From: Hippopus hippopus
Lineage: Eukaryota; Mollusca; Bivalvia; Cardiida; Cardiidae
Length of the DNA stretch: 64,000 bases
Direction of reading: 5' to 3'
Assembly: GCA_946811185.2 (NCBI GenBank)
Contig: OX328096.1
Coordinates: 52,404,252 to 52,468,251, forward strand
The translations under genes and the position numbers were made by a program. Positions 44,801-56,800 of this stretch are shown here, piece by piece. A model generated the notes under the pieces. The model was not told the origin of the DNA. It did no database searches and worked only from the letters and a program-made list of their open reading frames with translations. Position 1 is the first letter of the stretch; the number at the start of each line of letters is the position of its first letter.

Positions 44801-47800
44801 AAGCAAGGCTTAATGGCCATGTTTGTGCTACTTGATTGAAAGTATTGAAAACCAGACTAGGAAATATAGCCATGTGCTCTCAATATTTTTAGACATAAGA
44901 TGTTTGAAACACGATTCTTTTGCTAATCTTGTGTGATAGATAACTTTTTACAGATGCAAAAATCGGAAAGAAGTATTACCCACTTGTTTAAAATGTGTCA
45001 AGACTGTGTTCTCTGTTTATCACAAAAATTTTTTGAGGCCCCAAAAATGCTTCACTGCCAGTGCCACCTGCTACATGACGACCAAAATCATATCTAGCTG
45101 TAATGGTAGTATAAGCCATGCTCTTTGAAAAGCGGGGCTTACTGCGTCTGCAAAAGGTATCCACCCAGGTCAGCCTGCCCGAACCGCACAGGCTTACCTG
45201 TGTCAATGCTTGTTGCTATTCATCAATTTTCTACATGTCCAAGGACCAGTATATTTCATGATTTAGTCAGTTGTTATAAAAAGTGGATTTTATGGATCTA
45301 TGATTATGTGATGGTTTGCTTGGTATAAAGCATCAGGGAGATGCATTAAACCTCCCTTTGCCAGAGCATGGCTTGTATTTTTTTTCTACCATTAGAAAAA
45401 TCAAATTTATTACTTTGGCAGCAGGTATTGCATATACACATAGAATACCTGCAGGAATGTGAAGAGGCCCTTTTTTATACCCCCACAAATGAAGTTTGGG
45501 GGGTATACTGGAGTCACCTTGTCCGTCCGTCCGTGCGTCATGAAAAGCTTGTCCGGGGCATAACTTCCAAAGTATAAAAGCTAGTGACTTCAAACTTCAT
45601 ATACAGATAGGTCACATTAAGGAGAAGTGCAGTGTACAAGAACCATAACTCTGTCTTCAGTATATTCAGAGTTACTGCCCCTTGTAAATTTTAACTTTGG
45701 ATTTTTGTCTGGGGCATAACTTGGAAAGTATAGAAGCTAGTAACTTCAAACTTCACACACAGATAGATCACATTAAGGAGAAGTGCAGTGTACAAGAACC
45801 ATAACTCTATTTCCACAATTTTTAGAGTTATTTCCCTTTGTAAATTTCAACTTTGGATTTTTATCTGGGGCATAACTTCCCAAGTATAAAAGTTAGTAAC
45901 TTCAAACTTCACACACAGATAGATCACATTAAGGAGAAGTGCAGTGTACAAGAACCATAAGTCTATTTTAACTATTTTTAGAGTTATTGCCCTTTGTAAA
46001 TTTTATTTTTGGATTTTTATCTGGGGCATAACTTGCATAGTACAAAAGCTAGTAACTTCAAACTTCATATACAGTTAGATCACATTAAAGCAAAGTGCAC
46101 TGTGCAAGAACAATAACTCTATTCCCATTATTTTAAGAGTTATTTCCCTTTGTAAATTTTAACTTTGGCTTTTTGTCCGGGGCATAACTTTGAAAGTATA
46201 GAAGCTTGTAACTTCAAACTTCACACACAGATAGATCACATAAAGGAGAAGTGCAGTGTACAAGAACCATAACTCTATTCCAACTATTTTTTGGGTTATT
46301 GCCCTTTGTAAATATTCACTTTGGATTTTTTGTCCGGGGCATAACTTCCAAAGTAAAAAAGCTAGTAACTTCGAACTTCATATACAGATAGGCCACAATG
46401 AGAAGTGCAGTGTAAAAGAACCATAACTCTATTCCCACTATTTTCAGAGTTATTGCCCTTTGTAAATTTTAACTTTGGATTTTTGTCTGGGGCATAACTT
46501 GCAAAGTACAAAAGCTAGTAACTTCATACTTCGTATACAATTAGATCACCATAAAGCAAAGTGCACTGTGCAAAAACCATAACTCCATTCCAACTATTTT
46601 TAGAGTTATTTCCCTTTGAAAATTTTAACTTTGGATTTTTGTCTGGGGCATATTTCCGAAAGTATAGAAGCTAGTAACTTCAAACTTCACACACAGATAG
46701 ATCACATAAAGGAGTAGTGCATTGTACAAGAATCATAACTCTATTCCAACTATTTTTGGGGTTATTACCCTTTGTAAATATTAATTTGGATTTTTTGTCC
46801 GGGGCATAACTTCCAAAGTAAAAAAGCTAGTAACTTCAAACTTCATATACAGATAGGCCACATTAACGAGAAGTGCAGTGTACAAGAACCATAACTCTAT
46901 TCCCACTAATTTTAGAGTTATTGCCCTTTTTAAATTCTAAATTTAGATTTTTATCTGGGGCAAACCTTGCAAAGTACAAAAGCTAATAACTTCAAACTTT
47001 GTATACAATTAGATCACCATAAAGCAAAGTGCACTGTGAAAGGACCATAACTCTATTTCCACTATTTTTAGAGTTATTTCCCTTTGTAAATTTCAACTTT
47101 GGATTTTCGTCTGGGGCATAACTTCCCAAGTATAAAAGCTAGTAACTTCAAACTTCACACACAGGTAGATCACATTAAGGAGAAGTGCAGTGTATAAGAA
47201 CCATAACTCTACTTCAACTATTTTTAGAGTTTTTTCCCTTTGTAAATTTTAACTTTGGATTTTTATCTGGGGCATAACTTGCAAAGTGTAAAAGCTAGTA
47301 ACTTCAAACTTCATTGACAATTAGATCACATTAAAGCAAAGTGCACTGTGCAAGAATCATAACTCTATTCCCACTATTTTCAGAGTTATTGCCCTTTGTA
47401 AATTTCAACTTTGGATTTTTGTCTGGGGCATAACTTCCAAAGTATGAAAGCTAGTGATTTCAAACTTCATATAATTTTTCACCCAGTTAAGGCACTTTGA
47501 TGATTTTTTTTTCTGTAAAATGACACCTGTTCTGTGACAAGGCGCTGTGTGGGGGTATGCGGCACTTTTGTGTCAGTTCTAGTTATACCCCAGCAAAACG
47601 AATGTTTTCGGGGGTATACTGGAATCAGCCTGTCTGTCCGTCCGTGTGTCCGTCCGTGTGTCTGTCTGTGTACAAAATACTAGTAATTTTGTGTCACAAA
47701 CTCCTCCTACAGTTTTGCTGATATTGTATTGAAAGTTTGTTGATACATTGATCGTATACTGAAGTTGTGCAAGACGCAGTTTTCAATCATCTACTCCCTA

Positions 47801-50800
47801 TGATTCAAGGGTAATCTCCCCTTGAACTTAGAAAATTTTTTGTTAAATTGCCTGTTTCTGTCAAAGCGCTGGCGGGGGTATTAAGTCACATTCAGTGACA
47901 GCTCTAGTTAATACTTGTACTTACTCATTGACCCTTTACCAAACAATCCTGACCTTTAAGGACCCTGAGGAAGAAACCTTTAGAAAACATTGTGGGACAA
48001 GGATAAAATGCTGGTAAGCAGCATTTTCTCCTTGTCCCACAATGTTTTTTACCCTGTTGAAAACTAATTCAATCAATAAAATGACATAAAAATTGTCATC
48101 TGCAAATGCTTTCATTTTGTACAAGTCCACATTTTTGTTGTTTGGTAAAGAGTTAATGTAGGAAAGCAGCTAGTGGCTTGAAAGGAATGTTATGAATGCA
48201 TTGTACTGGGTAAAAACCATATGGACTTGTGCACTGATTGTAGTGACGAAAACTGAAGCACTGTTGATACACAGCATTATTTGTGAAGGTTTCTTTCTTC
48301 ATTTTCTATAAAGTAAATCAGTCTGCATAAATTTCTGTCCTCATCTTTCTCACATATTTAGGTTCACTTCAACAACAGATACAATTAATGATGGTATTCC
48401 TGGTGGACCGCTGGTTCTGTTCAACCAGGCTGGAAGCTCCCTAATTGTCTCACCTTATGATAACTATATGGCTGCCTCACTATGGCATGATGGGAAACCA
48501 GGTGGGAGTGTTGGATGGGGTATCATGGGTGGAGTTAACTATATTCCAGCTAATTTTACATATACAACCATCTTGGTGTTTGATACTACAATTAAAGAGG
48601 TAAATTGCATCAACTTCTGACCATAAGTGATCACAAGTTGTCTACTGTTTTTTGGAAAGCAGAATATTGAAGTCTTGGAGGAATTAAAAGATGAATTACC
48701 AATCGTTTAGGCTCTTTAAAATCTTAACATCTGATTGGCTGGAATCGTTTTGGAATACAGTTTTGATCTTGGTATTGAACTATCCATTTATTCACCCATC
48801 AGTGAGTTGGGTATATGTTGACATTGCCAATACCGAGGCCCACTTTCACATCGAAGCCATTTGTAAGCTCGTCATGCTTATCAGCAAAGTATGTGTATGT
48901 TCTTGTTGTCAGCAAGCAACATATATTCAGGGATGAACTTCAAATCAAAGCTTATCACAAAGATGGGAAAATGGGAATCTATAGACAGAATCTACAGAGC
49001 TTTGGGGCATTATGGTGTGGGATGTGTTTCTTATAAACTCAGCTAAAATGAACATTTTTTATCAACTGCAATTTTCCAGTGGAACAAGTTTGCCATAGAT
49101 GACTTTGTGAATGTCCTAGTATTATTTTTCCAAAATAGATAAAGGTTTCATACATGAATTTACATGAATTAAACATCTTGGCAACAGGTGAAATTGCATG
49201 TTATGGACAGTTACTTCTGTGACCATGTGACCAGTACAGTTTTAAAAGTGCAGGTCTACCAGATAAAAAAAGAAAAAAACAAACCTTGTCTGCAGTGGAT
49301 AATTTTTCAAAGGACACTATTATACATTTCTGATCCATTTGTTATATCTTTAATGCCTGCAGTTTTTTTTTTTTTTTGATGCCAACATAACAGCATACTT
49401 TATTGTTACATTGTCGTTGTTTGTAATAAATGAGGCATGCTCTGGCAAAAAGGGGTTTAATGCATCTCTGTGATAAATTATACTGAACACTGTGATCACA
49501 TATTAGTAAAATCCATTTTGTCTTAAACAACAGACCAAATTCTGATGGTCCTTTGGTCCTTTGACATACATAGAATTAACAAAAAGCAAAAAGTTTGGAT
49601 CCAGGTCAGCCTGCATGGACTGGGCTGATACTTTTTGCAGATGCATAAACTCTTCACCAAACAACAAAATTTCAGACTTGTCCAAATTGAAAGCATGTGC
49701 AGACGACAAAATAAATGTGACTGAAAAATTGAAATTTGTTACAGGAAGGGTAGAAAACATTGTGGGAAAAGGAGAAAATGCTGGTAATCAGCATTTTCTC
49801 CTTTTCCCACAATGTTTTCCAAAGGCTTCTTTCTCGGGGTCGTTAAAAGTCAGGATTGTGTGGTAAAGGGTTAAACCCCTTTTTCTAAGAGCATGGTTCA
49901 AATGCCAGTTGTATCATTTTACCCCCGCAGAATGAATGTTTTTCGGGGGTATACTGGAATCAGCCTGTCTGTCCGTGTGTCCGTCCATGTGTCTGTCCGT
50001 GTGTCCGTCTGTGTGTCCATCTGTGTACAAAATACTAGTAATTGCCTGTTTCTGTCAAAGCGCTGGCGGGGGTGTTAAGTCACATTCAGTGACAGCTCTA
50101 GTTTTTTCTGCAGACGTTTTTCAACTGGGGAAATCACCTGTTTGATAGATTTGATATATTTAACACAATACACAAGGCGATGAATGCAAGCAAAGATGAC
50201 AGTCTTAACTACCTGGGATATTGGACAGATAATGGTAGGTACATATGAGCCATGCTCTGTGAAAAGGGGGCTTAATGCATCTGCAAAAAGTATTAGCCCA
50301 GGTCAGCCTGTTCAGTCAGTGCAGGCTGACATGTGTCAAAAGTTTTTGCTGTCTATGAATTTCCTGCATGTCAAAGGACCATTCTGCCTCATAATGCAGT
50401 CAGTTGTTAGACTAAACAGAATTCATTGATCCATAGTTATTTGATGGCTTGCTTAATGTAATGCATCATGAAGAAAACATCAAACCCCCATTTCACAGAG
50501 CATGGCTCATATTCATGATGCTCCAAATGTGTCACCCTTACCTGTGGCATTACCAAAAAGCTAGTATACAGAACACTCGTAACGGTTGTAAAAAGGAAAT
50601 ACTTTGAAAATGTTGATGATAGGTAGACAAAAGAGATTGTTATGAATGAATCAGTTCTCTGTAATTTAGAGATAGGCAGACAGGAGACATTGTAACAAAT
50701 GAATCGATTCTTTTTATTTCCTTAACATGTCAAGTTTCCCAAAGCAAATGCTAAGAATGTTTAAGGAAAAGAGGATTTTTTTGCATTTCTGCAGCCAAGC

Positions 50801-53800
50801 CCAGTAGCTCAGTGGTTAGCATATATGACTGGTGAACTGTTGGTTGTGGGTTTGATACCCTGTTGAGGCAAGCTTTCTTTCTGGCTCTTTTTAGCTCCAC
50901 ACCTATGAGAAAAGCAGTCAGTGGCTTGGAAAGAAAGTTGTATCGGTAATAGTTTGAGAAAGCCAGGAAGCACATGCATAAGTTTAAGTTTAAACATATT
51001 TATTTTACATTGATTGAGAAACAAGTTCTTACAACTTATACTAATCTGTCTCGATTCTGCTTCCTGGGAACTACAGCAGTACTTGTGCCAAATGTGTGGG
51101 CCAATGAAAAATCCAAAAGTTGACACCTGCTCCCGGGTCTCGAACTCGCCACCTTTTGGTTACGAGGCCGATACTCTACCTCACAACCACAGACACCACA
51201 CTGTGCGCATGCATAGGTGCACTGACCACCATGATATGACCTAAGCTATTAAAAGCAGAATTAAACTTCATAGATGATTATCCAACCAAATGAAAATAAA
51301 CGATTATGTGGGTGATGACATGGTGCATGTTGTTGATGATGTTTGGATGTATGATGATGAAAACAATAGTTATATCTATTTTCAATCATAAGGTGCCTAC
51401 TATTACTACCAAACAGAACCCAATAAGACCTATGAGGACACTTTGAAAGATGTGAAGGCATCTGCGTTGAAACAGAATATACCTTATAAGTAAGTGGCTA
51501 TCTTAAACACAGTGTCCACAAAAAAATGAAGTAAATTCCTGGACCCATATTCACCAACCATTCCTCGTAGCATTCTCAACAAGGATTTTCCTAATTTTAA
51601 AGTTACACAATTACTGATTGGCCTAACTATTTGGTATCAAAGTAACAGACTTTCTGATTGGCTATACCAAATGGTTTAGCATGTCAGAAATTCTGTTACT
51701 TGAAACATTAACTGAAAATGCCGTTAAGTATAATTGGTGAATATGTGCTCTGGTCTACCCTTCATACAGCACCATTTTGTATTCAAGTGGACTTATACAA
51801 TTTTATGATAAGTTTGTAACATGTATACTTTCCAGTGTACTAGAGAAACATTTTGAACCTTTTATCAACTATATTCCAAGACTAGCCATCTGATTGGCTG
51901 AAACCAAATATCTTCGGGAATCTGATGGCTATACACACAAACTTTAGGAGTAAAGCAATATTTTGAATGGTTAGAAAGTATGGCCTCTAGTTGATATATA
52001 AATTCACAGCTATATACATGTATCTTCAAAACACTGTCATTCTGAAAGTAATTATCAATCTTGTAAGTGTGGAATAAACCAAAAAGATATTTTCAGTCTA
52101 GAAATAAGATCCAAATAATTGCCACGTCATAGTTGCTTTTGTCTACAGTGTTTCAACAAAGTGGACAGTGTAGATCAAACTGCCCATTTTGTGCATTCTG
52201 ATCTTGATCTATTCTAGCTTCAAAAACATCTAGATAGTACAAAAAAGGTACAGTATCTCTGTTTTCCAGATACCTTCAACTGGATTCATGGTGGTATCCA
52301 AAGGACTCATCGGTTAATGCAACAGTAAAGTGGGAACCTAAGCAAAATTTGTTTCCTCATGGGTTTAAGTAAGTACCCGGTAGTATTATTCTATGGTACC
52401 TACAGTCATCTACACAAAAGAAAGTTTCAAACAGGACCTTTATTTTCCCACTGGTTTTAGTTGTACTTTATGTACTCTGATTTACTTTTAATGCACAAGT
52501 GATTTGGCCTATTCCAAATTGAAGGGATCTTTTATAGAAAAGTAGTCTCATAAAGAAATATTTAAATTCTTACACTGGCTAATTTTTGTGATATTTATAC
52601 CCCCGCAAAACGAATGTTTTCGGGGGTATACTGGAATCAGCCTGTCTGTCCGTGTGTCCGTCTGTGTACAAAATACTGTCAAAGCGCTGGCGGGGGTATA
52701 AAGTCACATTCAGTGACAGCTCTAGTTCCATTTGTCAAAATACATTGTAAACAAGTATGCTTCAAAAATCTACAGGAAGAAGATTGTCTTCTTTTTTTCC
52801 TCTTTTCAAGGCCATTTTCCTTCTCTCTTCTGCTTAAACTTCCAAAGTTTATGCTTGCTACTGTATGTAAATTGTGTAGCCTAGTTTTGGTATTGATTGA
52901 TTTGTATTCAAAGCCATTTCAATCATCTAGTTTCATCGTAATTATATAATTGTATGTTCCAGAAATCTGAGCAGCGAGACGGCATGGAAATTTGTTGCAC
53001 ATAACAGATACTGGTAAAGTATATACTGTACTTACCGTTGTTGTTCCATTATCATAGTGCCAAATTTAATTCTTTACCAAATGACAAAATTTTACACTTA
53101 GTCAAATTTACATACAACAAAATAGATGTTTTTTGTTCTTTGGTGACATATTTCTGTATCCTTCAGTGAGTATGATACAAGTAGCTCATCAGTGAGTAAA
53201 GTATTGCTTTTGAAATGAGGAAATCCTGGCTTGATACTTACATGTAGTTTGTCCTTGTGCAAGACTGCTGTGATTACAAAACAAAGCCTTGTTTCAATGA
53301 GATCAAGGAAAAAGAGTTCTGAATAAGTGAGATGTAACTACTATATGACTGAAATACCATTAAAATTTAAAAGCCACATAAAATTTAACTCAAATTTTTT
53401 TTATACACATACTTTTTTGCAGGTCTAAAAGAACACCATATGCCAAACAGAACAACGGATCTTATGATTGGATAATTGGTCAGCTTGGTTCTCTTCCAAA
53501 TGATCTGGTATCTATGCTTTTAAGCTGCAACCATCGTTCTATTAAACAAAATTGGTGAAAATTTATTGCCCTTAAACCTTGTTTTAGAGACTCATTTCGG
53601 ATACAACCTCACACTCTATGAAAAAGCCATCACTCCTTTCTGTTCAAATTTTTTATTAATATATTTGGAGAGATTAAAAAATCTTATTTTGTGTGATACT
53701 GGTTATGACGGCCGCATTAACCCTTTCTCACACAATCCCATATTTTAACATCTCTTGGCAGGAAGGCTTTTGAAAACATTGTGGGAAAAGGAGAAAATGC

Positions 53801-56800
53801 TGGTAATCAGCATTACTTGCATGTAGAGAAATCAGCCAAACTGCATCGCTGTAAAGACTAGCCTAACAGCAAGGCAGATTTTAAGTACATATATATCTAA
53901 CCGCTCTTCGTGACATTACTTTCCCCTTCAAGATGTCTTGATCCCAAGACTGGTAACAAGCCAGGGGAAAATAAGACGGTAAGGTAACTCCAGTTGTGAT
54001 AATTACACCTCTGCCATCAAATATAATAACTGTATAAAATAACTTGAACACCCATCCAAGCACTAACCACAACGCACATTGCTTAATTTGCACAGAGAGA
54101 AAAAGTGTAGAATCGAAAATTTATATAATATTAATATAATATTTAGAAACAATTTCTACTTCTCAAAAATGTTAAAACTTTTTTAATATTGTAAGGGCTC
54201 AGCAACATGTCCCCATCAACATTCATTTTCAAGACGGCCAGATCAAAGATTTATTTGCCTTTCACCAGCAGAGACCTGAGCTAGTCCCTGTTGTATAGGC
54301 ATAATAATCTATTACCTGCATCAGTTAATAGTGATAACCAATCTATTACAGCCTGATGTAGTACAGAAAAGACATGCCCATTAGCTAATCTAGCTTATCT
54401 AACTTATCCAATGAAAACAATCATCAAAATGGTCTGTGCCAGCTATATATATGTGTACATGTACAACAGGGAATAGTTTATGTTAACTTTACCAAACAAA
54501 CAGGACCAAATTGAAAGCATTTGCTGACAACAAATTATCTGTAGCTAAAATGGTGATTTCTGTCTTTCATAGGATAAAAAACCTTGTGTCCACTGTCTGC
54601 GCATGTCATATTCTTCGAAGATTCGACCTATCTGTTATGACGCATCACCTATCCCATATACTTGGGAAAAGTTGGGCTTATACCAAAGCTATTACCCAAG
54701 TAGTCCGGTTCTGTACCCAGATTGCCCAAATTAGATGTGTATTTTTAGAATGCCATCTAGCGGGAGATAATGACCTTGTGTCATTTTCTCCTTTTCCCAC
54801 AATGTTTTCAGAAGCCTTCTCTTTAAGGATTGTTAGAAATCAGGACTATGTGGTTAAGGTTTAAACATCATACAAACAAATCTTGCAGACAAATTACATG
54901 TATCTAACTTATTTCCTTTTCTTTAAGAATTTTTGGCGGGACCTATTTCAAGAAGCGAAAGCCTGGGGACTGATCGTGTATGAGCAGGTATGATATCAGT
55001 TTGAGTTAGGATGGGAGATCTTGAAGTAGCATGGATTACCACCAACATATTATATAACCACATGACTCCTTACAAGGTGCTGTTTAGCCTGGCTGTTTTG
55101 GAAGAAAGCATTGGGGTATTGTCTTAGCCCTGCATTGTCATTGTGCAAAATCTTTGACATTCGTGATACCTCTGTCATTAATGAAGATATTAACTTCAAA
55201 CTCAGGCTAGTGGTCTATAATCAAGAGGGGAAAACACACCAGAATGGCAAGTTAATCTCAATATCTTTTCACACTCTCATGCCCATTTGTTTGACTCAAA
55301 ATGTTCACGGAAAATGCAGTTTCAGCATTGCCAGCCACATGCAGTGCTCTAGTATCACCATGCCGCAGATCACTTTTAACTCTTTACCAAACAACAAAAT
55401 TTTCGACGTGTCTAAACTGGAAGCATTTGCAGACGACAAGTCAAATGTGTCTTGAATGGTGGGATTAGTCTATGATAGGTTAGAATGCTTTGTGGGAAAA
55501 GGAAAAAATGCCAGTTACCAGCATTTTCTCCTTTTCCCCACCATGTTTTCAAAAGGCCTCAAACTCAGGGTTGTTAAATCTCGGAAATATTTGATAAAAA
55601 GAACAAGTGACAAAAAAAGCTTTTATCTCTCCTTTATCATTATCATCTCACAAATTAACACTTTTCATGCAAATTTCTTGGTGTTTAATTCATTCAAAGT
55701 CATCCAAATTGAGCCCATTAGCAGATGGCAAATTCATTGCAACTCAAATGATAGGATGTTTCTATGAAATGGATGAAAACATTGTAGGAAAAGAAGAAAA
55801 TTCTGGTCACCAATATTTTCTTCTTATCCCACAATGTTTTCAAAAGCCCTCTACCTCTGGGTTGTTATAACCCTGGATTGTGTGGTAAGGTGATAAGTCA
55901 AATCAAGGCAATAGCTCACTTATTCATGCATTCCTTGGTTCTTTACCAGGATAAGGCAGTGGCTTTGCAATGCCTTGCCAAACCACGTTCCCAAGTGACA
56001 GGTTCCTTTAGCTTGAATGGAATAAGGATTTCTTAAAATGTATTTGCACTGAGTTTTCGATTTCCTTTTCCCTTTTCCAGACAGCAATATTTTAGACTCA
56101 CCCATTTAAAGACAAAATTTGTGGACATCAAAGTAGATGGGGCTTAGATGATTGGGTTTTTCTAGGAAAGAAAACTTTGTGGGAAAAGGAAAAAGTGCTG
56201 GGTACCAGCATTTTCTCCTATACTCACAAAGTTTTCAAAAGCCTTCTACCCAAGGATGGTTAACACAGGATAGTTTGGTAAAGGGTCAATATGGAGTCCT
56301 GGCTCCATATTCACCAACCATTCTTTAGAACATTCACAGTCTTATCCTCGAAACCTTTCTTAAGTTTGAAACTAACATTACTTTTGATAGGTTTAATCGT
56401 TTGGTTTAGCTTGTCAGAAGTTGTGTAACTTTCAAATTTAGAAAAATCTTGGAGAATAAGACTTAAGAATATTCTTGAGAATGTTAGTGAATATGTAAAC
56501 TGGTTTCTTGGTCAGTTTTTCCTACATCAAGCTTAACTTATGCTACAGGACTGGTTAAATGTGCAGACTGCATACCTGGCAGCGTTACAGACAAGCCTTA
56601 CTCTGGGCCGAGACTGGTTGATGCAGATGGGACAGGCTGCAGCAGAGAATGGTCTAACTATACAATACTGCATGGCAAACCCAAGACATGCCTTACAGAG
56701 TATAGAGATACCTGTTGTTACACAGGTTAACAGCATCCAGTTCTTTAACTCTTTACCACACAAGCAAAATACAGACTTGACCAAATTGAAAACGTTTGCA

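Noticed and set aside
50795..50870. tRNA gene-like head (also near 7,215, 12,720 and 51,130)
   Set aside because: Boxes A and B are present but the cloverleaf is imperfect and each continues into a shared SINE body.
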